DNA from: Thermoleophilia bacterium
GTDB lineage: Bacteria > Actinomycetota > Thermoleophilia > Gaiellales > Gaiellaceae
Length of the DNA stretch: 8,228 nt
Assembly: GCA_014534295.1 (NCBI GenBank)
Contig: JACVRU010000084.1
Span: 1-8,228, forward strand
Direction of reading: 5' to 3'
Part shown: positions 1 through 5,962 of the stretch, in pieces
Numbering within the stretch: position 1 is the first letter of the stretch
Layout: each line of letters begins with the position of its first letter
The notes under the pieces: generated by a model
Seen by the model: only the letters and a program-made list of their open reading frames with translations
What the model was told of the DNA's origin: nothing
The model's database searches: none
Translations under genes and position numbers: made by a program

Positions 1-846
1 ATCGTCTTCGTGACCCCCGAGTCCGCCCCGCAGGACGAGCAAACCGACGAGCTGGTCGACCGCCTCAGGGGCGACGTCGTCCCGACGGCCACCGCCGGCG
101 GCGACGCGGTCGCCTACGTCTCCGGCCAGACCGCCGCCTTCAAGGACATCGCCGACCAGATCTTCGAGCGGATGCCGCTGTTCCTGCTCTACATCATCGG
201 CGTCACGCTGATCGTGCTGGCGATGGCGTTCCGGTCGATCGTGGTCTCGGCAACGGCGGCGATCACGACCCTGCTCTCCGCCTTCGTCGGCTTCGGCGTC
301 CTCACGCTCGTCGTCCAGGAGGGCCACCTGATCGGGCTCACGGGGCTCGACCAGACGGGGCCGATCGAGACCTTCGTCCCGCCGATCGCCTTCGCGATCC
401 TCTTCGGGCTCTCGATGGACTACATGATCTTCCTGACCAGCCGCATCCGGGAAGAGCGCGTCCACGGTCTCGAGACGCGCGAGGCGGTCGAGCATGGAGT
501 CTCGGCGATCGGCCGCGTGGTCGTCGCCGCGGCGCTGATCATGGGCACGGTCTTCGCCGCCTTCCTGCTCAGCGCAGACCGCATCCCCAAGGAGTTCGGG
601 CTGCTGCTCGCGGTCGCCATCCTCACCGACGCCCTGATCGTGCGCATGACGCTCGTGCCCGCCCTCCTCACCCTCCTCGGCGAGCGGTCCTGGTACATGC
701 CGCGCTGGCTCGACCGGCTGCTCCCCGACCTCACCATCGAGCCCCCGCAGCAAGCCACCGAGACGCCGAGGATCCCCGGCAAGCCGCCCGCTGAGGCAGC
801 ACCGCGCGCCGGCGAGCGCCCCGCCGAGGTCGGGTCGCCTGCATAG
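1..846 (+). CDS. MMPL-family (RND-type) transporter, C-terminal part, 5'-truncated by window edge
   Basis: The open frame enters at base 1 and ends at TAG 844-846, so about 281 residues of the C-terminal half are visible. MMPL proteins are inner-membrane, proton-driven RND-superfamily exporters of lipids or other hydrophobic compounds. The visible part starts in the periplasmic domain. It then has a helix around codons at 180-240, a second near 250-320, a helix carrying the hallmark G-L-S-M-D-Y segment (Asp codon 418-420, Tyr 421-423) followed by the loop S-R-I-R-E-E, and two more helices to about base 690. The Asp-Tyr pair matches the proton-relay pair of the second half of MmpL proteins. 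The tail after the last helix (bases about 725-843) is Pro/Ala/Glu-rich and probably disordered and cytoplasmic. The substrate cannot be inferred. A strong hairpin follows 15 nt after the stop. Confidence 0.9.
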   Translation: MVFVTPESAPQDEQTDELVDRLRGDVVPTATAGGDAVAYVSGQTAAFKDIADQIFERMPLFLLYIIGVTLIVLAMAFRSIVVSATAAITTLLSAFVGFGVLTLVVQEGHLIGLTGLDQTGPIETFVPPIAFAILFGLSMDYMIFLTSRIREERVHGLETREAVEHGVSAIGRVVVAAALIMGTVFAAFLLSADRIPKEFGLLLAVAILTDALIVRMTLVPALLTLLGERSWYMPRWLDRLLPDLTIEPPQQATETPRIPGKPPAEAAPRAGERPAEVGSPA

Positions 847-860
847 TGACCTCGTCCCGA

Positions 861-893
861 GTGTGGAGGGGCCGGCCGCCGGCCCCTCCACAC
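861..893 (+). terminator. Perfect 15-bp GC-rich hairpin, probable terminator without U-tract
   Basis: Left arm 861-875 and right arm 879-893 are exact reverse complements around a 3-nt loop (876-878). The stem begins 15 nt after the MMPL stop codon. No run of T follows; the next bases are GAGACCACGG. GC-rich hairpins lacking a U-tail are common candidate terminators in actinobacteria. Because the next gene starts only 19 nt after the stem, the hairpin could instead attenuate read-through or protect the 3' end of the MMPL transcript. The symmetry is seen directly; the function is inferred. Confidence 0.75.
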
Positions 894-901
894 GAGACCA
901 C

Positions 902-906
902 GGAGG
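902..906 (+). promoter_or_regulatory. Shine-Dalgarno site of the DUF2269 gene
   Basis: GGAGG lies 6 nt before ATG 913. It is one of the clearest ribosome binding sites in the window and fixes the start of the downstream gene. Confidence 0.8.
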
Positions 907-912
907 TTCAAG

Positions 913-1380
913 ATGAGTCGTGAAGCCTGGCTGATGCTGCACGTGCTCGGGGTCGTGCTGTTCCTCGGGAACATCATCGTCACCGCCGTCTGGAAGGTGC
1001 TCGCCGACCGGACGAAGAGCCCGCCCGTCGTGGCCTACGCGCAGCGCCTGGTCACGAGGACCGACATCGCCTTCACGGCGACGGGCGTCGTCCTGATCCT
1101 CGTGTCCGGACACGTCCTGGCCGAGGACCTGGGCGGAGTCTTCGGCGGCCCCACGTGGCTCATGATCGGCTGGTCGCTCTTCGTCGCGTCGGGCGTGATC
1201 TGGGCGGCCGCGCTGATCCCGATCCAGGTCATGCAGGCGCGGCTCGCACGACGGTTCGCGAGCGAGGCCGTGATTCCTGAGCGGTACTGGCGCCTCTCGA
1301 CGCTCTGGTCGGTCTTCGGCGCGGTGGCAACGATCCTGCCGCTGGCGAATCTCTACTTCATGGTCGTCAAGCCGAGCTAG
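913..1380 (+). CDS. DUF2269-like four-helix integral membrane protein
   Basis: This 155-aa protein starts at ATG 913 behind a good GGAGG and ends at TAG 1378-1380. Four hydrophobic segments are visible at about residues 6-28, 50-72, 81-106 and 129-151. The first carries a His in the stretch W-L-M-L-H-V-L-G, a Gly-Asn pair (G19-N20) follows, and the segments are separated by short basic loops. The size, the N-terminal L-H-x-L-G pattern and the helix layout match the predicted membrane family DUF2269 (PF10027), whose function is unknown. The family call is from memory of its pattern, not a search. There is too little space upstream (19 nt after the hairpin) for an ordinary promoter, so transcription probably reads through from the MMPL gene or starts inside it. 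Confidence 0.75.
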   Translation: MSREAWLMLHVLGVVLFLGNIIVTAVWKVLADRTKSPPVVAYAQRLVTRTDIAFTATGVVLILVSGHVLAEDLGGVFGGPTWLMIGWSLFVASGVIWAAALIPIQVMQARLARRFASEAVIPERYWRLSTLWSVFGAVATILPLANLYFMVVKPS

Positions 1381-1462
1381 GGCGAGCGCCTGATTTCATC
1401 GACTGGTAAGAACTCGTGCAGCGCGCCGCAACGTGCCGCGTGTTTCGTGGGGATGTCCAAAC

Positions 1463-1467
1463 AGGAG
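1463..1467 (+). promoter_or_regulatory. Shine-Dalgarno site that selects GTG 1477 as lipoprotein start
   Basis: AGGAG lies 9 nt before GTG 1477. In-frame alternatives GTG 1447, ATG 1453 and ATG 1468 lack a properly spaced site, because the same AGGAG abuts ATG 1468. The GTG 1477 start also gives a textbook short lipoprotein signal peptide. Confidence 0.6.
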
Positions 1468-1476
1468 ATGCAAGGA

Positions 1477-2058
1477 GTGACCGGCTCGCGCTCGCCCATC
1501 GTCGCCCTCGTCCTCGTCGTGCTCGCGCTCGGGCTCGCTGGCTGCGGCGGCGGCGACGACCGCCCTCCGCAGCAGGCGGGCGAGCCGACCGTAACGCAGC
1601 CGGCGACCTCTGCGGAGGAGCCACCGGGCGAGACGGCGGAGGACGAAGAGGCCGCTGGGCGGCGCCCGAGCGGCGAGGAAGGACTGCGCGTGGCCGCCGA
1701 GCGGGCTCGGATCGTCGCCGAGGACTCCGACTTCGGCCGCGTCCTCTTCGACGCGAACGGCCAGGTCGTGTACGTCTTCGAGAACGACCGCCCGAACGAG
1801 TCGAACTGCACGAGGGCGGACTGCGTGCGGGCGTGGCCTCCCGTCCTGACGGAGCAGGACCCGTCGGCCGGTGACGGCGTCGACGCAGGCCTGCTTGGGA
1901 CGATCCGCCGCGACGACGGCTCGCTGCAGGTGACGTACAAGGGCCGGCCGCTCTACTTCTACGAACACGAGGGGCCCGGTGAGATCCGGTGCCACGACGT
2001 CGACCTCCACGGAGGCCTCTGGTGGGTCGTCACCCCGGAGGGCGAGCCCGCCGACTGA
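1477..2058 (+). CDS. COG4315/PF03640-type secreted lipoprotein
   Basis: From GTG 1477 the product is 193 aa. Residues 1-23 form a lipoprotein signal: basic M-T-G-S-R, a hydrophobic core, and lipobox L-A-G-C with lipidated Cys23. An acidic, Pro/Glu/Ala-rich linker (about 24-80) tethers the globular part to the membrane. Residues about 84-190 match the PF03640 repeat fold: Y-V-F-E-N-D (99-104) is the family's Y-x-(F/W/Y)-x-x-D motif, followed by C111, C116, W120-P-P and the segment D-G-S-L-Q-V-T-Y-K-G-R-P-L-Y. A second motif copy, Y-F-Y-E-H-E (160-165), has Glu for Asp. C172 precedes G-G-L-W-W-V-V. The family is of unknown function. The 96-nt leader (1381-1476) separates it from DUF2269 and is the only place a promoter for the five-gene block could sit, though no convincing -35/-10 pair is visible. 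Confidence 0.85.
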   Translation: MTGSRSPIVALVLVVLALGLAGCGGGDDRPPQQAGEPTVTQPATSAEEPPGETAEDEEAAGRRPSGEEGLRVAAERARIVAEDSDFGRVLFDANGQVVYVFENDRPNESNCTRADCVRAWPPVLTEQDPSAGDGVDAGLLGTIRRDDGSLQVTYKGRPLYFYEHEGPGEIRCHDVDLHGGLWWVVTPEGEPAD

Positions 2059-2066
2059 GCGCACCG

Positions 2067-3281
2067 TTGAAGGTCACCGCCGAGGCAGCGCGCCGGTTCC
2101 TCGCCGCGCACCACCTGCTCGCGCCCGCGCGCTCGCTCGCGGGCGGGCCCGAGGCCGTGCTCGAGGTCTTCCGCCGGTTCGGCTCGATCCAGTTCGATCC
2201 GCTGGCGGTCGCCGGCCGGAACCACGACCTCGTCCTCCACGCCCGCGTCGCCGACTACGAGCCTGCCTGGTGCGACCTGCTCTACGAACGCCGGCGGATC
2301 TTCGAGGCGGTGAACAAGGGGCTCGCCCTCGTGCCGACGGAGGAGCTCCCGTGGTTCCGAACACCGATCGGCCGCAGCGCGTCGCGCGCGCTCGCCGAGC
2401 ACCCCGAGGTGGTCGAGCGCGTGCTGGAGCGGATCCGGGCCGAGGGGCCGCTCACGTCGCTCGACTTCGAGCAGGAGCGCGGGTCCACCGTCGACTGGTT
2501 CGGCGCGCCGACGAACGTCGTGCGCGCCGTGCTGGAGGCGCTCGCGGTCACCGGCGTGCTCGGGCTCGCCCGCCGCGAGGGAAACCGGCGCAACTACGAC
2601 GTGGTCGAGCGGCTGCTGCCCGCGGACGTGCTCGCGCGCGAGGTGCCGCTCCACGAGCAGCTGCGCCACAGGATGCTCTCGCGCTACCGCGCCCACGGTC
2701 TCCTCGGCGTCGGCGCCGCCGGCGACGTCTTCCAGGGCCTCGGCCCTGCGAAGCCGATGCCGGAGCGGCCGGAGCTCGCGGGGCGGACCGCCCTCCGCGA
2801 GGAGCTCGTCGATAGCGGCGAGCTCGTCCGCGTCGCCGTCGAGGGCCTGCGGGGGCCGCGCTTCGTGCTCCGAGACGAGGCCGAGCTGCTCGCGGCGCCG
2901 CCCGATCCGCCCGCCTCGGTCGCGTTCCTGCCGCCGATGGACCCGTTGATGTGGGACCGCAGCTTGCTGAAGCCCCTATACGACTTCGACTGGGTCTGGG
3001 AGGTGTTCACCCCGGAGCCGAAGCGCCGATGGGGCTACTACGTGCTGCCGATCCACTTCCGCGACCGCTTCGTGGGGCGCATCGAGCCGCGGATAGACCG
3101 GGCCGACGGTCGTGTCCGCGTGCTCGGCCTCTGGTGGGAAGCAGGCTTCGTCCCCCGGAGGGCAGAGGGCTTCGTCGACGCGATGCGAGAGGCGCTCGGC
3201 GCCTACGTCCGCTTCGCCCGCGCCGACCGGCTCGAGTGGGCGCCCCACCTCGGCGGGGAGAAGCGGCTCTCCCCCGCGTAG
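2067..3281 (+). CDS. HTH_42 winged-helix DNA glycosylase, YcaQ/AlkX-like
   Basis: Starting at TTG 2067, 8 nt after the lipoprotein stop, the product is 404 aa, the usual size for the HTH_42 (PF06224, COG3214) family. E. coli YcaQ of this family is a DNA glycosylase that unhooks interstrand crosslinks, and Streptomyces AlkZ gives azinomycin resistance. The N-terminal region holds I-Q-F-D-P-L (41-46), whose Q42-x-D44 matches the catalytic Q-hydrophobic-D motif of the YcaQ branch (AlkZ has Q-hydrophobic-Q), followed by R51-N-H-D. A winged-helix section lies near 115-215. The conserved C-terminal part reads F-L-P-P-M-D-P-L-M-W-D-R (287-298), then Y-Y-V-L-P (324-328) and V-G-R-I-E-P. The protein is cytoplasmic. 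The frame stays open upstream to GTG 1989, but that would overlap the lipoprotein by 70 nt and add an Arg/Pro-rich stretch unlike the family. No strong ribosome site precedes the TTG, so coupling to the preceding gene is likely. Confidence 0.85.
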   Translation: MKVTAEAARRFLAAHHLLAPARSLAGGPEAVLEVFRRFGSIQFDPLAVAGRNHDLVLHARVADYEPAWCDLLYERRRIFEAVNKGLALVPTEELPWFRTPIGRSASRALAEHPEVVERVLERIRAEGPLTSLDFEQERGSTVDWFGAPTNVVRAVLEALAVTGVLGLARREGNRRNYDVVERLLPADVLAREVPLHEQLRHRMLSRYRAHGLLGVGAAGDVFQGLGPAKPMPERPELAGRTALREELVDSGELVRVAVEGLRGPRFVLRDEAELLAAPPDPPASVAFLPPMDPLMWDRSLLKPLYDFDWVWEVFTPEPKRRWGYYVLPIHFRDRFVGRIEPRIDRADGRVRVLGLWWEAGFVPRRAEGFVDAMREALGAYVRFARADRLEWAPHLGGEKRLSPA

Positions 3282-3290
3282 GATCGCGCC

Positions 3291-3686
3291 GTGCGCGAGC
3301 TACGACCCGGACTCTGGCACTGGCAGGCGCCGCATCCGGAGGGGACGCCGGACGAGCACTTGGTCCAGGCGGTCTCGTCCTACGCGCTCGACGACGGCGA
3401 GCGGCTCCTGCTCTTCGACCCGCCGGGGGTTCCCGAGGAGCTGATCGAACTCTCTGGCGACCGCGAGTCCGCGGTCGCGCTCACCGCCGAGCAGGCGGCC
3501 GGCGGCAGCCCCGACCTCGCCTGGCTGCTGGCCGGCGAGGGCGAGGGGCGCTTCTACGCGGCGGGCGACCGGCAGCCGTTCGGCGTCGAGGCGTTCGCGG
3601 CGCGGGACCGGAGCGACCTGATCCTCTGGATCGAGCGTGTCGGCGCCCCGACCGACCGGACGGCCCTCGAGCGCGCGCTGGCCTGA
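3291..3686 (+). CDS. Small protein resembling part of a metallo-beta-lactamase-fold hydrolase, metal site absent
   Basis: The product is 131 aa from GTG 3291, with AGGA at 3280-3283 overlapping the previous stop and 7 nt before the start. The opening M-R-E-L-R-P-G-L-W-H-W-Q-A-P-H-P, then V-S-S-Y-A-L-D-D-G and L-L-L-F-D-P-P-G-V-P, resembles the first strands of actinobacterial MBL-fold proteins. The later G-D-R-Q-P-F-G-V-E-A-F and D-L-I-L-W-I-E-R-V-G-A resemble their continuation. The H-x-H-x-D-H metal motif is absent, and the protein ends where the second half of the fold would begin. It is either a degenerate remnant or a small non-catalytic protein. The resemblance is from memory and needs a profile search. 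It sits 9 nt after the glycosylase gene and 3 nt before the GH15 gene, so it is co-transcribed and likely translated; codon use resembles its neighbours. Confidence 0.6.
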   Translation: MRELRPGLWHWQAPHPEGTPDEHLVQAVSSYALDDGERLLLFDPPGVPEELIELSGDRESAVALTAEQAAGGSPDLAWLLAGEGEGRFYAAGDRQPFGVEAFAARDRSDLILWIERVGAPTDRTALERALA

Positions 3687-3689
3687 GCA

Positions 3690-5486
3690 GTGGGCGCCAG
3701 CCGCAGCCGGGGTTACGCCCCGATCCGGGACTACGCCGCCATCGGCGACGGCCGAACGGTCGCCCTCGTCGCCCGCGACGGCTCGGTCGACTGGCTCTGC
3801 CTGCCCGACCTCGACTCACCGAGCGTCCTCGGCGCGCTCGTCGACGCGGAGCGGGGCGGCCGGTTCGCCCTCGAGCCCGAAGGCCCGTGCGAGGCCACCC
3901 GCCGCTACCTGCCGGAGACGAACGTGCTCGAGACCACATTCGCCACGGCGGCGGGCACCGTCCGCGTGACCGACGCCATGACCCTGCCGCGGGGCGGACT
4001 CGGCCCGTATCGCGAGCTCGTGCGGCGCGTGGACGGCCTAACGGGTACGGTGCCGCTCCGCTGGAGCCTCGAGCCGCGGTTCGGTTACGCGGGCCGGACG
4101 ACGCGGATCGAGCGACGGGCCGGCGTTCCCGTGGCCGTGAGCGGCCGCGACGCGGTCGCCCTCTGCGCCTGGGACGCGGGGGAGCCCGCCGACGGCGGGG
4201 ACGCGATCGTGGGCCGGTTCGAGGCCCGCGAGGGCAGGAGCAGCCTGCTCGTGCTCGGAGCGGCCCACCAGGAGCCGCTCGTCCTGCCCTCCCGCGACGA
4301 CGCGGAGCTCCGGCTGCACGAGACCGAGCGGTCGTGGCGCGAGTGGGCGCGCGACCGCGAGTACGACGGGCCCTGGCGGGAGGCGGTGCTCAGGAGCGCG
4401 CTCGCGCTGAAGCTCCTCGTCTTCGCGCCCTCGGGTGCGATCGCCGCCGCCGCGACGACCTCCCTGCCGGAGGAGATCGGCGGCGCGCGCAACTGGGACT
4501 ACCGCTTCTCCTGGCCCCGCGACGCCTCCTTCGCGCTCCAGGCGCTGCTGGCCCTCGGCTGCGCGCCCGAGGCCCGCGCGTTCTTCTCCTGGATGCTGCA
4601 CGCTTCGCGGCTGACGCACCCCCGCCTGCACGTGCTCTACCGCCTCGACGGGCGCGCCGAGGCCGAGGAGGAGTCGCTCCCCCTCGCCGGTTACCGCGGG
4701 TCGCGGCCGGTCCGGATCGGGAACGGGGCCGCCCAGCAGGTCCAGCTCGACGTGTACGGCGAGCTGCTCGTGGCCGCCGCGCGCTTCGCTTCCGCCACCG
4801 GCGGGCTCGACCGAGACCACGCGCGGCGCCTCGCGGAGGTGGCGGACTTCGTCTGCGAGTGCTGGGAGCAGCCGGACGCCGGGATCTGGGAGTCGCGCGG
4901 CGAGCGCGCGCACTTCGTCCAGTCGAAGTTGATGTGCGCGGTGGGGCTCCGACAGGCCTGCGAGCTCGCCGAGGGCGGCCTGCTCCCCGCGGGCAACCGG
5001 GCTCGCTGGGGCCGCGAGGAGCAGCGCATCCGCGACTTCGTCGAGACTCGGGGCTGGTCGGAGCGGCAGCGGGCGTACGTCCAGCGGCCGGGGGACGAGC
5101 GGCTCGACGCGTCGCTGCTCGTCGCAGTCCTCGCGGGCTACGACGAGCCCCGGGCGCCGCGCCTGCTCGCGACGGTCGACGCCGTGCGCCGGGAGCTCGG
5201 CCGCGGCCCGCTGATCCATCGCTATCTCGGGGACGACGGGCTCCCCGGCGAGGAGGGTGCGTTCCTCGCCTGCTCGTTCTGGCTCGTCGAGGCGTACGCC
5301 CGGCAGGGACGCCTCGACGAGGCGGCGGCGCTGATGGACGAGCTCGTGCCGCTCGCCAACGACGTCGGCCTCTTCGCGGAGGAGATCGACCCGGCGACCG
5401 GCGAGTTCCTCGGGAACTTCCCGCAGGGCCTCTCGCATCTCGCGCTGGTCAACGCCGCCGTCTCGATCGAGGAGGCGCGGGCGTGA
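3690..5486 (+). CDS. Glycoside hydrolase family 15 enzyme (glucoamylase/trehalase type)
   Basis: The product is 598 aa from GTG 3690, the usual length for bacterial GH15. GH15 enzymes are inverting hydrolases that release glucose from alpha-glucans, or in mycobacteria split trehalose. The N-terminal beta-rich trehalase-like domain begins Y-A-P-I-R-D-Y-A-A-I-G-D-G (9-21), with V-A-R-D-G-S-V-D-W-L-C-L-P (27-39), and runs to about 215. The (alpha/alpha)6 catalytic barrel follows, with R-N-W-D-Y-R-F-S-W-P-R-D-A (267-279), Q-L-D-V-Y-G (352-357), G-I-W-E (398-401), the general-acid segment G-E-E-G-A-F (520-525), the general-base segment G-L-F-A-E-E-I-D (560-567) and G-N-F-P-Q-G-L-S-H (575-583). Both catalytic glutamate regions are intact, so the enzyme should be active. 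No signal peptide is visible, so it is probably cytoplasmic. In Q-S-K-L-M-C-A-V-G-L-R (411-421) the common Trp and Asp are Ala417 and Arg421. Substrate cannot be decided from sequence alone. Confidence 0.92.
   Translation: MGASRSRGYAPIRDYAAIGDGRTVALVARDGSVDWLCLPDLDSPSVLGALVDAERGGRFALEPEGPCEATRRYLPETNVLETTFATAAGTVRVTDAMTLPRGGLGPYRELVRRVDGLTGTVPLRWSLEPRFGYAGRTTRIERRAGVPVAVSGRDAVALCAWDAGEPADGGDAIVGRFEAREGRSSLLVLGAAHQEPLVLPSRDDAELRLHETERSWREWARDREYDGPWREAVLRSALALKLLVFAPSGAIAAAATTSLPEEIGGARNWDYRFSWPRDASFALQALLALGCAPEARAFFSWMLHASRLTHPRLHVLYRLDGRAEAEEESLPLAGYRGSRPVRIGNGAAQQVQLDVYGELLVAAARFASATGGLDRDHARRLAEVADFVCECWEQPDAGIWESRGERAHFVQSKLMCAVGLRQACELAEGGLLPAGNRARWGREEQRIRDFVETRGWSERQRAYVQRPGDERLDASLLVAVLAGYDEPRAPRLLATVDAVRRELGRGPLIHRYLGDDGLPGEEGAFLACSFWLVEAYARQGRLDEAAALMDELVPLANDVGLFAEEIDPATGEFLGNFPQGLSHLALVNAAVSIEEARA
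5471..5475 (+). promoter_or_regulatory. Shine-Dalgarno site inside the GH15 3' end
   Basis: GGAGG lies within the last codons of the GH15 gene (Glu-Glu-Ala-Arg-Ala) and 7 nt before GTG 5483. It fixes the start of the overlapping membrane-protein gene and suggests translational coupling. Confidence 0.75.
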
Positions 5487-5962
5487 TCTGGGGCGCCCTC
5501 GTCGGCGGCCTCGCCGGCACGCTCGTCCTGACGACGTTGCTGCGCGCGGCCAGCGAGCTCGGCCTGACGCGGATGGATCTCCCCTTCCTGCTCGGGACGG
5601 CGGTGACCGCCGACCGCGTGCGCGCGAAGGCGGTCGGGTACGCGCTGCACGCCGTCTTCGGCCTCGTGTTCTCGCTCGCGTACTACGCCGTCTTCGCCGT
5701 CGTCGGCCGCAGCGGCTTCGTGCTCGGGGCGGCCTTCGGCCTCGTCCACGCGCTGTTCGCCGGCAGCGCGCTCGTCAACGTCCTCCTGCCGGTCGTGCAT
5801 CCGCGCATGGGCACCGGCTTCACGGCCGCCGGCTCGGCGCCGCTGCTCGAGCCGCCCGGCTTCATGCTCCTCAACTACGGCCGCCAGACGCCGCTGGCGA
5901 CCGTCGTCGCGCACGTCGCCTACGGCGCGATCGTCGGCGGCTTCGTGTCCCTCTCAGGCTAG
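5483..5962 (+). CDS. Four-helix membrane protein of unknown family, coupled to GH15
   Basis: The product is 159 aa from GTG 5483, which overlaps the GH15 TGA as GTGA, and ends at TAG 5960-5962. Hydrophobic segments lie at about residues 3-22, 50-73, 80-104 and 135-157. A Gly-rich first helix is followed by a cytoplasmic-type loop (M-D-L-P-F-L-L-G-T-A-V-T, 31-42). Histidines occur at H56 in helix 2, H89 in helix 3, H106 just after helix 3 and H144 in helix 4, several next to Ala/Gly-rich packing faces. The loop after helix 3 reads V-V-H-P-R-M-G-T-G and later L-L-E-P-P-G-F. I do not recognise a named family. It looks like an intact, conserved-style small membrane protein, but no function is assignable. 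The frame is open far upstream (to about 2951) only because of GC content; the ribosome site fixes the true start. Confidence 0.75.
   Translation: MIWGALVGGLAGTLVLTTLLRAASELGLTRMDLPFLLGTAVTADRVRAKAVGYALHAVFGLVFSLAYYAVFAVVGRSGFVLGAAFGLVHALFAGSALVNVLLPVVHPRMGTGFTAAGSAPLLEPPGFMLLNYGRQTPLATVVAHVAYGAIVGGFVSLSG
5959..5962. other. CTAG palindrome shared by two convergent stop codons
   Basis: Plus-strand TAG occupies 5960-5962 and minus-strand TAG occupies 5961-5959. The four-base palindrome therefore terminates translation of both the membrane-protein gene and the PRC-barrel gene, leaving no intergenic space and no obvious bidirectional terminator. A small 5-bp stem (5967-5971 with 5976-5980) lies inside the PRC gene. 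Confidence 0.9.

Noticed and set aside
1381..1462. Promoter for the lipoprotein block (patch TGATTTCAT ... GGTAAGAACT)
   Set aside because: This is the most AT-rich stretch nearby, but the elements do not have promoter-like spacing or a convincing -35/-10 pair, so no site is called.
1989..2066. Upstream extension of the glycosylase to GTG 1989
   Set aside because: It would overlap the lipoprotein coding end by 70 nt and add an Arg/Pro-rich leader unlike the family. TTG 2067 places the conserved N-terminal helix correctly.
1959..2696. Minus-strand 245-codon frame opposite the lipoprotein end and the glycosylase
   Set aside because: It has no recognisable domain, and the composition is that of a reverse-complement shadow of a well-supported gene.
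4038..5438. A 466-codon antisense frame opposite the GH15 gene
   Set aside because: It mirrors the GH15 codons, is rich in Arg/Glu/Pro/Val without motif, and the opposite strand encodes an unmistakable enzyme.
2951..5482. A continuous plus-strand open frame running through the glycosylase end, the MBL-like gene and the whole GH15 gene into the membrane-protein gene
   Set aside because: The translation is Arg/Ala/Pro-rich low-complexity sequence typical of an off-frame read in GC-rich DNA. The real gene begins at GTG 5483, where a ribosome site and hydrophobic segments appear.
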